Source: CAIJXV01 sp964497135 (GTDB lineage Bacteria > Verrucomicrobiota > Kiritimatiellia > CAIKKV01 > CAIJXV01). Taken from it: a stretch of 19,080 nt of DNA. Location: contig CAZCDO010000060.1 in the NCBI GenBank assembly GCA_964497135.1, positions 1 to 19,080 on the forward strand, given 5' to 3'. The notes under the pieces are model-generated. The model was not told where the DNA came from. It ran no database searches and worked only from the letters and a program-made list of their open reading frames with translations. The position numbers and the translations under genes are program-made. Of this stretch, positions 1 to 6,830 are shown one piece after another; the stretch's first letter is position 1, and every line of letters starts with the position of its first letter.

Positions 1-677
1 CCCTGCCGCCCTGACATATCCTCCCAAATATGGATATGATCGATTTGAATCTGGCGGTTAACCTGGCCATACACACTGAGCCAGACCGTGGTCAGATGGT
101 CGATCATCTCCCGAATCAGTTCGGGCGTTTCGTAAAACCCGACGGACAATTCCTCAATGCCCAGCAGGTCGCGCGGCATGCCGAAACACCCGTAGGGGAA
201 AGTGCCCACCTGGACCGCCGCCCCCAGAGATTTGACCTGCCGGCAAAAGGCCGGCCAGTCCGCCCCCTGCCACCGCGCCGGATCGTCCGGGTTGAGCCGA
301 TCGGCCTTCAATCGCGCCCAATCGGCAGCCGATCGGACCGGGTACTCGATGAACTCCGGTATCGACCCTCCGTCCTTACGGCCACGCATCAGAATTCCCC
401 GCGAATCCCGATATACAACCAAGTCCCCTTCATCCCGCACGACTTGATTCTCAAAGGCCGGGCAGAACCCCAGTTGCGCCGGCGCGCCCACAAAATTGAC
501 CTCATACCCCAGTTCTAAAGCCGGATCCAGCTCCGGCTTGCCGGTCTCTTCCCGCCAGCGCTTGAGCGTTTCGCCCCAAGGAGCCCACCCAATGCCAACG
601 CCGAACGGCACGTGATCGACTTTCTGCCCCGTCAAACAGCGCACCACCCGCTCACCAGGTGTGATGGTCTTTTCCAT
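1..677 (-). CDS. URO-D (uroporphyrinogen decarboxylase-like) family protein, C-terminus cut by window edge
   Basis: The first 225 residues of a URO-D superfamily protein are visible; the rest lies beyond the left edge. The reading frame starts at an ATG (677-675), with MEKTITPGERVVRCL at the N-terminus, a family-typical opening followed by 'DHVPFGVGIGW'. The last visible residues contain 'HIWEDMSG', matching the conserved WEDM segment of the distant URO-D group common in PVC bacteria. The FMRQAGRY active-site segment of true HemE is absent, so haem synthesis is unlikely. Family relatives include corrinoid-dependent methyltransferases (MtaA type), but a catalytic role here is not known. It follows the Gfo/Idh/MocA gene by 72 bases on the same strand, and is probably the last visible gene of the GH4-Gfo-URO-D cluster. 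I am confident of the family and not of the reaction. Confidence 0.85.
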   Translation of the reverse strand, partial: MEKTITPGERVVRCLTGQKVDHVPFGVGIGWAPWGETLKRWREETGKPELDPALELGYEVNFVGAPAQLGFCPAFENQVVRDEGDLVVYRDSRGILMRGRKDGGSIPEFIEYPVRSAADWARLKADRLNPDDPARWQGADWPAFCRQVKSLGAAVQVGTFPYGCFGMPRDLLGIEELSVGFYETPELIREMIDHLTTVWLSVYGQVNRQIQIDHIHIWEDMSGRQ

Positions 678-684
678 GAAGTTC

Positions 685-748
685 AGTTTCCTATTTTCTG
701 GTCTCTGGTTTCCAGTTTCCAGTTTCCGGTTTCGAGTTTCCAGTTTCT
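685..748. repeat. Tandem 7-bp repeat (RGTTTCY) between two genes
   Basis: Six consecutive 7-base units of the form RGTTTCY (ggtttcc, agtttcc, agtttcc, ggtttcg, agtttcc, agtttct) occupy 707-748. A seventh, separated unit lies at 685-691. Read on the gene strand the unit is GGAAACT. The array fills most of the 72-base gap between the Gfo/Idh/MocA stop codon and the URO-D start codon and ends one base from the stop. Its period of 7 means it is not a codon repeat. Confidence 0.85.
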
Positions 749-749
749 C

Positions 750-1808
750 TTAAACGCCCTTCCAGGCCTTGAGATACTGCCGGGCCACCTTCAAATCTTC
801 CAGCGCTTCCTCCGCCTCGCACAGGGGCTTGATTTTGCCCTCGATCGCACCCACGAAATTCATGGCCTGCTGCCGCATGGCATGAATCCAAGGCAACTGC
901 GGACTCAATCGCAGGGGCGTCGTTCCCTTACCGGGATCCTTGTAGATTTCAACGGTTCCGGGACGGTTGCTGGCCAACGGAGCCGGCAGCGCGATTTGAA
1001 TCCAGCCGCGCTCAAAAGCCACCAGGGCCGTTTCCTGCCAGTCCACGGTGGTCTGGTAGGGCGACATCTCGATCGTACAGGCCACCCCGCTAACGCTCTG
1101 TCCCACCAGCAACACACCCGACGGATCGGCATGGGTCACTTTATAGGCCTCCCCCAGCAAATGCCGCATCAGGTTGACCTGGTGGATGTAGTAGTTCACA
1201 AACGAGATGTACTGATCGTAGGCCGCCTTGTCCATCGACTTCGTCGGCGGATCCCAGACCAAATCCTTGACGTACTCACCGCCCTGCAACAGATCGATGA
1301 ACCCACTTGCAATCCAGTCGCCGGCGGGCATCAGGATCCGCACATACTTCATCTTGCCCAGCTCGCCCGTCGCCTTTAACCGGTCGATCTCCGCCTTGGC
1401 ATACATCGTGGCCGGATCGCTCCGCTTGTGATATCCGAGCATGTGCCAGGTCCCGCTCTTCTTCAGGGCTTTCAGGATTTTCTGCCCCATCTCGATCGTC
1501 CCCGCCAGCGGCTTCTCGGTCAGGATCGGAATGCCGGCCTTCAATAATTCCGGCACCAGGGTGCCGTGCCGGGTAAAGGGCTGGGACGCCACCAAGCCAT
1601 CCAGCTTTTCGTTCGCCAGCATCGCCGCATGGTCTTTATAAACCTTGGGGACATTATACTTGGCCGCCACGCGCCGGCCCAGGTCCTCGCGAACTTCGGC
1701 CAAAGCGACCACTTCGCAATTCGGCAGCGTCGCATAGTTTTTCAGATGCGCGCACTGCCCCATCCCACCCACCCCCACAAATCCAATCCGAACTTTCTTC
1801 TCACTCAT
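750..1808 (-). CDS. Gfo/Idh/MocA family NAD(P)-dependent oxidoreductase
   Basis: This 352-residue protein is a probable cytoplasmic sugar or inositol-type dehydrogenase. The N-terminal Rossmann domain shows the dinucleotide loop GFVGVGGMG (residues 9-17) and the family's EKP motif at 98-100 within 'ILTEKPLAG'. The C-terminal half is the alpha/beta substrate domain, with 'YIHQVNLMRHLLG' carrying a candidate catalytic histidine. I chose the ATG at 1808 because the protein then begins MSEKKVRIGFVG and AAAGGAA sits about 8 bases upstream; an in-frame start at 1862 would add 18 residues with no family match. The gene follows the GH4 glycosidase on the same strand, so it may oxidise the released sugar or a derivative. 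Substrate cannot be read from the sequence. Confidence 0.92.
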   Translation of the reverse strand: MSEKKVRIGFVGVGGMGQCAHLKNYATLPNCEVVALAEVREDLGRRVAAKYNVPKVYKDHAAMLANEKLDGLVASQPFTRHGTLVPELLKAGIPILTEKPLAGTIEMGQKILKALKKSGTWHMLGYHKRSDPATMYAKAEIDRLKATGELGKMKYVRILMPAGDWIASGFIDLLQGGEYVKDLVWDPPTKSMDKAAYDQYISFVNYYIHQVNLMRHLLGEAYKVTHADPSGVLLVGQSVSGVACTIEMSPYQTTVDWQETALVAFERGWIQIALPAPLASNRPGTVEIYKDPGKGTTPLRLSPQLPWIHAMRQQAMNFVGAIEGKIKPLCEAEEALEDLKVARQYLKAWKGV

Positions 1809-1861
1809 TCTGTAATTCCTTTCCAAGATTCTGTTATTCCACTGCTTACTCCAGCCATCCA

Positions 1862-1952
1862 AGGTAGGGCGACACCTCCGGGGGAGCCGTCTTCTCTATC
1901 CTGTCTCTCGTTCCTCGCCCGACGGACAGCGACACGCTGTCCCTCCCCCTAC
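1862..1952. repeat. REP/BIME-like intergenic element, two repeat units
   Basis: This element lies between the GH4 and Gfo/Idh/MocA genes. Bases 1862-1883 are identical over 22 bases to 17903-17924. Bases 1916-1947 are identical over 32 bases to 10321-10352 and contain a perfect hairpin: GGACAGCG (1924-1931), loop ACA, CGCTGTCC (1935-1942). The outer ends, GTAGGG (1864-1869) and CCCTAC (1947-1952), are themselves inverted. The layout of a GTAG-type end plus hairpins resembles bacterial interspersed mosaic elements made by RAYT transposases, and a RAYT gene lies at 6826-7656. Confidence 0.75.
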
Positions 1953-1983
1953 AGTCTCAACCCCTACACCCGGATGGTCCTCA

Positions 1984-3420
1984 TTACTTCGTCTTCTGCA
2001 TCGCCAGCTTGCCGAACCGATTGGCCACCGCCAACGCCGGATCAACGGGCACCGCAACGCCCTTGATCGATTTCGGCGTTTTGATTGAAGGACGATTGCC
2101 CGGCAAACGCCCTTTGAAGGACCCCAGCCATTGTTTCTCCGCCAGGAAGAGTTCCCGGGTCATCTCACGGGCTTCCACCAGCGTGCAGACCGCCGAGGTC
2201 AGCGGATCCATCGCCACCGCCTGCATCGCGTATTCCGGATCGCCGGTCATCGCCGCTTCCACCGTCAATTGCTGAACCGTCACGTTGCTCTGGTTGAGCG
2301 CCGCACATTGCAGGGGCAACGCCCCCACGCGCACGGGGTGAATTCCGCGCTTATCGATAAAGACCGGCACTTCCACGCAACTGCCCTGGGGGAGATTGGT
2401 GATGTAGCCATCATTCCGAACATTCCCGTTCAACCGGAAGGGCCGATCGGTTTCCGCCGCTTCGAGAATATAGGAACAATACTCGCAACTGCGCTTTTCA
2501 ATCTTCGAGGTTTCCAGGCTCAGGTAATCGACCTTCTCGTATTTCTTCCCGATCATCACGCAATATTTGTAATAGGCGCCGCTCGCCCCCCCGAAATCGG
2601 GTTGGTCACAATACAGATCCAGCGCCTTCTGGTTTTTGCGGAACCACGGAAGATATTCGGAGAGATGCCCGGTACTCTCGGTCATGAAATACCCAAAATG
2701 CCGCATCACTTCGCCGCGTACCTTCTCGTTGATATAATACTCCGGCTTCTCGAAGTTCTGGCGCAATGTCGGATACAAATCACGCCCCGTCCGCTTATCC
2801 TTGAGCGACAGGAACCACGCCATATGGTTGATCCCCGCACACAGGAAATCCACCTGATCCTTGGGGACATTGACGTAGCCGCTGATCAGGTCCAGCGTCG
2901 TCTGCACCCCGTGACACAGTCCGATGCTCTGAATCTGGGGCGCGCCGCGGCCCAAGGCGTAACAATTCGCCCCCATGGGATTGGCGTAATTCAACAGCAG
3001 GGCGTCCGGACACAGCTCCTCCATGTCCCGGGTGATCTCGAGTAAAACCGGAATGGTCCGCAGGGCCCGGAAGATGCCGCCCGGATTCAACGAATCGCCG
3101 ATGCACTGGTCCACCCCGTACTTCAGGGGAATTTCATAATCCAGTTTGAAAGCATCGGTTCCGCCCACCTGGATCATCACGATGACGTATTTCGCGCCCT
3201 TCAATGCTTCCCGCCGGTCCAGAGTGGCCGTCACCCGGGCAGGCATCCCGTTTTCGGCGATCATCCGTTTGACAAATTTAACCATGCGGTCCAGCTTGGG
3301 CCGGGTGCGGTTCATCAGACAGATTTCACTGTCCTGCAGGGCCTCTGTGGCCAGGATATCGGATACCAAGGTTTTGCAGAAAATCAGACTGCCCGCGCCG
3401 ATCATTGCAATTTTCGCCAT
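1984..3420 (-). CDS. Glycoside hydrolase family 4 (alpha-galactosidase/alpha-glucuronidase type)
   Basis: A 478-residue GH4 enzyme. GH4 members cleave glycosides by an NAD-dependent oxidation-elimination mechanism that needs a divalent metal, usually Mn2+. Visible motifs are the N-terminal NAD loop MIGAGSLIF (6-14), 'GDSLNPGGIFRALRTIP' (108-124), 'NYANPMG' (144-150), and the metal-binding pair C169 in 'CHGVQ' and H199 in 'INHMAWF'. These resemble MelA/AguA-type alpha-galactosidases and alpha-glucuronidases more than 6-phospho-glucosidases. There is no signal peptide, so it acts on imported oligosaccharides. The start is supported by a strong AAGGAGGT ribosome site a few bases upstream. It is the first gene of the minus-strand cluster and diverges from an AraC regulator. 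Exact sugar specificity is not decided. Confidence 0.93.
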   Translation of the reverse strand: MAKIAMIGAGSLIFCKTLVSDILATEALQDSEICLMNRTRPKLDRMVKFVKRMIAENGMPARVTATLDRREALKGAKYVIVMIQVGGTDAFKLDYEIPLKYGVDQCIGDSLNPGGIFRALRTIPVLLEITRDMEELCPDALLLNYANPMGANCYALGRGAPQIQSIGLCHGVQTTLDLISGYVNVPKDQVDFLCAGINHMAWFLSLKDKRTGRDLYPTLRQNFEKPEYYINEKVRGEVMRHFGYFMTESTGHLSEYLPWFRKNQKALDLYCDQPDFGGASGAYYKYCVMIGKKYEKVDYLSLETSKIEKRSCEYCSYILEAAETDRPFRLNGNVRNDGYITNLPQGSCVEVPVFIDKRGIHPVRVGALPLQCAALNQSNVTVQQLTVEAAMTGDPEYAMQAVAMDPLTSAVCTLVEAREMTRELFLAEKQWLGSFKGRLPGNRPSIKTPKSIKGVAVPVDPALAVANRFGKLAMQKTK

Positions 3421-3586
3421 ACCAACCTCCTTTTATCGCAAATTGCCGGTTTCGCTAAAACTTTTTCATTCCCATCCATGGGCCTTGAAAGGCCGTTATC
3501 TTCTGTAAATGATCGATAATTTACGCTTTTGGGAGCTTGACGTAAATAGCGTTTTTTGCTTTCTTTTAACCGTTATTGCTTAATCA
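3421..3586. promoter_or_regulatory. Divergent regulatory region with repeated CGTAAAT half-sites
   Basis: The 166 bases separate the divergent GH4 and AraC genes. GTAAAT (3505-3510) and ATTTAC (3519-3524) form an inverted repeat with an 8-base spacer. ATTTACG (3519-3525) and CGTAAAT (3541-3547) form a second inverted pair. A separate perfect palindrome GGCCTT-GA-AAGGCC lies at 3481-3494. TTGACG at 3537-3542 could be a -35 element for the AraC gene, but no good -10 follows, which would fit activator dependence. I infer that the neighbouring AraC protein binds these half-sites. Confidence 0.5.
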
Positions 3587-4366
3587 ATGAAAACCAGACA
3601 GATCCATTACGTCGGGCATGTTCTCCCGAATCCCGCTTGGAGAATGAAGGCGCATTCCCATCCCTTCCACGAGTTGATAGCGCCCGTGCGAGGGATTATT
3701 CATGTGGTCATCAACGGGCGGCCCCAGGCCTTTGGACCAGGGACCATCCTGCTCTATCCCCCCGGCGTGACCCATGAGGAGTGGTCTGATCTCGACGCCT
3801 TGGAAAGCTACTTCCTCTCCTTTCGCTGCCCCGGCCTGCGGTCCACCGATTTGCTCACTGCCGAGGACCCCGATGGACGCATCCGCCAAATGCTTCGCTG
3901 GCTTTTCCAAGATCAACAGTCCTTCAAACGGAGCGGAGAGGATGTCCGGCAGGCCTACGTCCAAATTATTCTGGCCCTTTTCCAACATAGCCGACAACCC
4001 CTCGAAGAGGGATGGGTTCAACGAGTTCGGGAGTATATCCGCCACCATTTGCGCAGCCCCCTGTCGCTCACGGAATTAGCCTGCGAAGCGGGGTTAAGCC
4101 GGTTTCATTTCGTTCGCGAATACCGAAAGCTCACCGGGCGGACCCCGATGGCCGATACCCGTTTCATCCGGGCCGATTTTGCCCGGGAATTGATTTTGAC
4201 GACCAATCTACCCTTGAAGGAAATCGCTCCGGCCGCCGGACTCGGCAACGAATACTCGCTTTCCCGCGTCTTCCACCGCCTGTTCAAAATGCCGCCCGGC
4301 GAATTCCGCCGCAATCGGAACCGCCGGGAGATGCACGCCTCGGCAGGGAAACAGGCCAGCCTTTAA
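3587..4366 (+). CDS. AraC family transcriptional regulator (cupin sensor plus HTH)
   Basis: A 259-residue one-component regulator. The N-terminal half is a cupin-like sugar-sensing domain with a histidine-rich opening 'KAHSHPFHEL' (21-30) and 'PGTILLYPPGVTHEEW'. The C-terminal ~100 residues hold the two helix-turn-helix motifs of AraC proteins: 'LSLTELACEAGLSRFHFVRE' and 'LPLKEIAPAAGLGNEYSLSR', followed by 'FHRLFKMPPGEFRR'. There is no clear ribosome site before the ATG, and a TAA sits just upstream, so translation may be weak or leaderless-like. It is transcribed divergently from the GH4 cluster and lies 16 bases before a small alpha/beta hydrolase. It probably activates one or both sides in response to a sugar. 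Confidence 0.92.
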   Translation: MKTRQIHYVGHVLPNPAWRMKAHSHPFHELIAPVRGIIHVVINGRPQAFGPGTILLYPPGVTHEEWSDLDALESYFLSFRCPGLRSTDLLTAEDPDGRIRQMLRWLFQDQQSFKRSGEDVRQAYVQIILALFQHSRQPLEEGWVQRVREYIRHHLRSPLSLTELACEAGLSRFHFVREYRKLTGRTPMADTRFIRADFARELILTTNLPLKEIAPAAGLGNEYSLSRVFHRLFKMPPGEFRRNRNRREMHASAGKQASL

Positions 4367-4382
4367 AGTCTTAGGGAACCCT

Positions 4383-4958
4383 ATGAATCTCATCTTCCTT
4401 CCCGCTACCGAACCGGATGACACCACGTATGGTTCGATTCCAAAGCAGATCGAAACCCACCCGAACGTCACCCTGTACCCCCTTCGCTTTCCCCACATGG
4501 TCTGGTACAACCAGGCCGTCCGGGATCAGGCGATCCGCCAAATCGATGCCTTGCAACTCGATTCCTTTATCCTGGTGGGATTCAGCAAGTCCGGTCTCGG
4601 TGCCTGGAACATTGCCCGTTCAATCCCCGATCGCGTGGACGCCACGATCCTCTTCGACGCTCCGGTCACCCGGACCGAAGTGCCTCCGTGGGGTGCGGAT
4701 CCTTTCTATCCCACACAAGAGTCGTGGCTGGCGGATCTCCCCATCCGGGGGGTGTCGGATTTCAAGGCAGCACTCCCCCCCAGACACCGCCTCATCCTGA
4801 TTTCAGGCGCGAATTTTCCCGACGAAATGGCCGCCTTATCCCACGCCTTGATCGCCGCACACGTCGAACAGACCTTCCTGCCCCGCCCGCACTTGAGCCA
4901 TCACTGGAATTCGGGCTGGATCGAGGAAGCCCTCGAAGTTCTGACTTCCCATCTCTAA
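4383..4958 (+). CDS. Small alpha/beta-fold hydrolase
   Basis: A 191-residue protein with an alpha/beta-hydrolase layout. The nucleophile elbow is 'VGFSKSGLG' with S68 as the likely nucleophile. This is a G-x-S-x-S variant rather than strict GxSxG, with a small residue kept at the last position. 'LFDAPV' follows, and the C-terminal 'HLSHHWNSGW' offers the catalytic histidine. At 191 residues it has a minimal core with no lid domain and no signal peptide. It starts 16 bases after the AraC stop, so the two are probably co-transcribed. An esterase acting on acylated sugars would fit the locus, but this is only inference. Confidence 0.75.
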   Translation: MNLIFLPATEPDDTTYGSIPKQIETHPNVTLYPLRFPHMVWYNQAVRDQAIRQIDALQLDSFILVGFSKSGLGAWNIARSIPDRVDATILFDAPVTRTEVPPWGADPFYPTQESWLADLPIRGVSDFKAALPPRHRLILISGANFPDEMAALSHALIAAHVEQTFLPRPHLSHHWNSGWIEEALEVLTSHL

Positions 4959-5010
4959 CCCAGTGCGATGGGAGACGGACCGTTCCGTATTTTGGGTGCG
5001 CCTCCATGCT

Positions 5011-5051
5011 CCTCCCTCCACCCGGCGCGGGGGAGGGATGGGGTGAGGGGG
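5011..5051. repeat. G/C-rich palindromic repeat, copy 1 (REP-like)
   Basis: The reverse strand reads CCCCTCACCCCATCCC followed by TCCCCCGCGCCGGG and GGAGGG. This closely matches the plus-strand element at 10475-10510, so the two copies lie in opposite orientation. CCCTCC (5014-5019) pairs with GGAGGG (5032-5037). It lies about 50 bases after the alpha/beta hydrolase stop and could also act as a transcription barrier. The rest of 4959-5155 shows nothing else I can name. Confidence 0.65.
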
Positions 5052-5155
5052 ATCCGTTTGGGGTGTTGCAGTTCTCCATTTCTCCTCCTCTCCCCAAAAC
5101 CTGCGCCTAAGCCGGAACGATTCCGTTAGTATGCATTCCGCTGATTTTTCAGGGA

Positions 5156-5183
5156 TTGACTTCAAATGCGCTGTTACTGTAAT
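5156..5183 (+). promoter_or_regulatory. Sigma-70-like promoter for ppnP
   Basis: TTGACT (5156-5161) and TGTAAT (5178-5183) are separated by 16 bases; each matches the consensus at five of six positions. A start site near 5190 would leave a leader of about 20 bases that includes the AAGGAG ribosome site. This is the best-looking constitutive promoter in the left half of the window. Confidence 0.6.
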
Positions 5184-5208
5184 AGCCCCTAACGAAAGGA
5201 GATCAACG

Positions 5209-5538
5209 ATGAGCGATAAACCGATGGAGTTCAAAGGAGTGACGGTGGTAACCAAGGCAAACGTCTTCTTTGACGGAAAAGTGGTGAGTCACACGATTTT
5301 CCTGGCGGATGGCACGCGCAAGTCTGTGGGGGTCATTTTTCCCACAAAGGTCCATTTCGGAACCGATCAGGCCGAACGGATGGAGATTATCGCGGGCGAA
5401 TGCGAGGTCAAAGTGGACGGGACATCTTCCGCGAAACACTATGCCGCCGGCCAGCAATTCGAAGTGGCGGCCAAGTCGGGATTCGACATCGAAGTGAAGT
5501 CCGGGTTGTGCGAATACATCTGCACCTTCCTCGGGTGA
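5209..5538 (+). CDS. ppnP: Pyrimidine/purine nucleoside phosphorylase PpnP
   Basis: A 109-residue single-domain cupin protein of the PpnP (formerly YaiE/DUF1255) family. The E. coli protein is 94 residues and phosphorolyses several nucleosides to base and ribose-1-phosphate. Conserved features here are 'ANVFFDGKVVSHTI', 'KSVGVIFPTKVHFGT', 'ERMEIIAGECEVKV', 'YAAGQQFEV' and the ending 'YICTFLG'. The start at 5209 is preceded by AAAGGAGAT with good spacing; an upstream in-frame ATG at 5131 would lie before the predicted promoter and is rejected. The gene appears to be its own transcription unit and is a housekeeping salvage enzyme rather than part of the glycan modules. Confidence 0.93.
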   Translation: MSDKPMEFKGVTVVTKANVFFDGKVVSHTIFLADGTRKSVGVIFPTKVHFGTDQAERMEIIAGECEVKVDGTSSAKHYAAGQQFEVAAKSGFDIEVKSGLCEYICTFLG

Positions 5539-5563
5539 CAAACCCAACCGAATATCCTACTAT
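5535..5563 (+). promoter_or_regulatory. Candidate promoter for the second Gfo/Idh/MocA gene
   Basis: GTGACA (5535-5540) and TACTAT (5558-5563) are separated by exactly 17 bases, and the -35 element overlaps the ppnP stop codon. The predicted start near 5570 leaves about 40 bases of leader with TAGGAG before the ATG. The match is moderate, and read-through from ppnP is also possible. Confidence 0.4.
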
Positions 5564-5611
5564 CCGCCTCTATTCAGTGGAGCCCGTATATCGCACTAGT
5601 TAGGAGCACTT

Positions 5612-6688
5612 ATGGACGGAAACATCATCAAGGTCGGCATCGCGGGTCAGGGTCGCAGCGGATTCGAAATTCATGCGCGCTGGTTGCGCACCGTGCCCCA
5701 TCAGTATCAAATCGTCGCGGTCGCCGATCTCCTTCCCGAACGGCGCAAGCAGGCTCAGCAGGAATTCGGGTGCCGTGTTTACAAGACTCATCTGGATATG
5801 ATCCGGGCCGGTGGATTCGATCTCTTCATCAACGCCCTGCCCAGCAATCTTCATCCCCTCGGCTCCATCCAAGCGCTCACCGCCGGTTATCACACCGTCT
5901 CCGAAAAACCCTGTGCGGTGAAAGTCGCCGACTTCGACAAAATAGTCGCGGCCTCCCGTAAATCCGGCAAATCCCTGATGCCCTTCCAAAACAGCCGCTT
6001 TCAACCGGCGTTCATCAAAATCCGCGAATTGCTCGACTCCGGTCTCCTCGGCGATTTAATCCACGCCCGCCTTTCCTATAGCGGTTTCGGGCGGCGTTGG
6101 GACTGGCAAACCCGCCAGGATCTCTGGGGCGGAAACCTCAACAATACCGGCCCCCACCCGATGGATATGGCGATCATGCTGTTCGGCGAACGGTCTCCCC
6201 AAATTTACGCCAAACTCGTCTCCGGCCCCGGCTCATTCGGTGACGCCGATGATTTCGCCCTGGTCGTCCTGCACGGCCCCAAGGCCCCCACCATCGAAGT
6301 ACTCGTCAGCAGTTATCTCGCCTTCCCCCAGGGCGATACCTTCTCAATCAATGGGACTCGCGGCGGCATGGCCGGAAATTTCACCGCGCTCAAATGGCGC
6401 TATTACGATCCCGCCCAAGCCCCCAAACAAAAACTGATGAAGGGCTGGTCCCACAATCGGACCTTCTGTAATGAAACCCTCTCCTGGACCGAAGACTCCT
6501 GGAAATGCGAAATCCCCGACCTGTTCCAAACCCTTTCAGGCGCATTCTACAATAACGTTCACGAGGTCATCCTGAAAAAGGCCCAGCCGGTCGTTACGCT
6601 CGCCCAAGTCCGCCGCCAGGTCGCCGCTTTGGAAGCCTGCCACCGTCAAAATCCGCTGCCCAAGCTGGCTGCCAAAAAAGGCAGGTAG
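5612..6688 (+). CDS. Gfo/Idh/MocA family NAD(P)-dependent oxidoreductase
   Basis: A 358-residue dehydrogenase of the same superfamily as the one at 750-1808 but clearly divergent. The Rossmann loop is GIAGQGRSG (9-17), the EKP motif is at 98-100 in 'VSEKPCAVK', and 'NTGPHPMDMAIMLFG' carries the family's His-Asp pair (H182, D185) of the substrate domain. AGGAG lies about 7 bases before the ATG. There is no signal peptide, so it acts in the cytoplasm on an unknown sugar or cyclitol. It ends 5 bases from a DinD-like gene remnant on the other strand. The last residues (KLAAKKGR) are lysine-rich. Confidence 0.92.
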   Translation: MDGNIIKVGIAGQGRSGFEIHARWLRTVPHQYQIVAVADLLPERRKQAQQEFGCRVYKTHLDMIRAGGFDLFINALPSNLHPLGSIQALTAGYHTVSEKPCAVKVADFDKIVAASRKSGKSLMPFQNSRFQPAFIKIRELLDSGLLGDLIHARLSYSGFGRRWDWQTRQDLWGGNLNNTGPHPMDMAIMLFGERSPQIYAKLVSGPGSFGDADDFALVVLHGPKAPTIEVLVSSYLAFPQGDTFSINGTRGGMAGNFTALKWRYYDPAQAPKQKLMKGWSHNRTFCNETLSWTEDSWKCEIPDLFQTLSGAFYNNVHEVILKKAQPVVTLAQVRRQVAALEACHRQNPLPKLAAKKGR

Positions 6689-6692
6689 AGGT

Positions 6693-6830
6693 CGCCCTTT
6701 GGTTGGCGGCGAGGAAGTTCTCCCAGCGTGCGTCGCCAAGGGGTTCCTGCAAATCGCGGGCAAACCAGAACGTCACCCCGGCTGCATCGGGATAACTCGT
6801 AGCCAGTGCATCGAATCGGTCATCATCAAC
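6693..6830 (-). pseudogene. Fragment of a DinD/BRO-N-like gene
   Basis: A 46-codon open stretch reads 'VDDDRFDALATSY', 'PDAAGVTFWFARDLQE' and 'PLGDARWENFLAANQRA'. The 'FWFARDLQE.LG..RWENF' pattern is that of the N-terminal domain of DNA-damage-inducible protein D and related BRO-N/antirepressor proteins. No ATG or GTG stands before the domain in this frame; the only GTG is inside it. An in-frame TGA lies about 15 bases further upstream. Homology stops where the frame enters the 3' end of the Gfo/Idh/MocA gene on the opposite strand. It begins directly after the RAYT stop codon but in a different frame. I read it as a truncated remnant. Confidence 0.55.

Noticed and set aside
685..748. CRISPR array
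   Set aside because: The repeat unit is 7 bases with no spacers, so it is a simple tandem repeat.
612..1379. 255-codon plus-strand open frame
   Set aside because: It is antisense to the Gfo/Idh/MocA gene and to the start of the URO-D gene, and its start contains the 7-bp repeat; no recognisable protein family.
2131..3045. 304-codon plus-strand open frame
   Set aside because: Antisense shadow of the well-supported GH4 gene, caused by high GC content.
5131..5208. Extended N-terminus of PpnP from the ATG at 5131
   Set aside because: It lies upstream of the predicted promoter and ribosome site, and the extra 26 residues are not found in the family.
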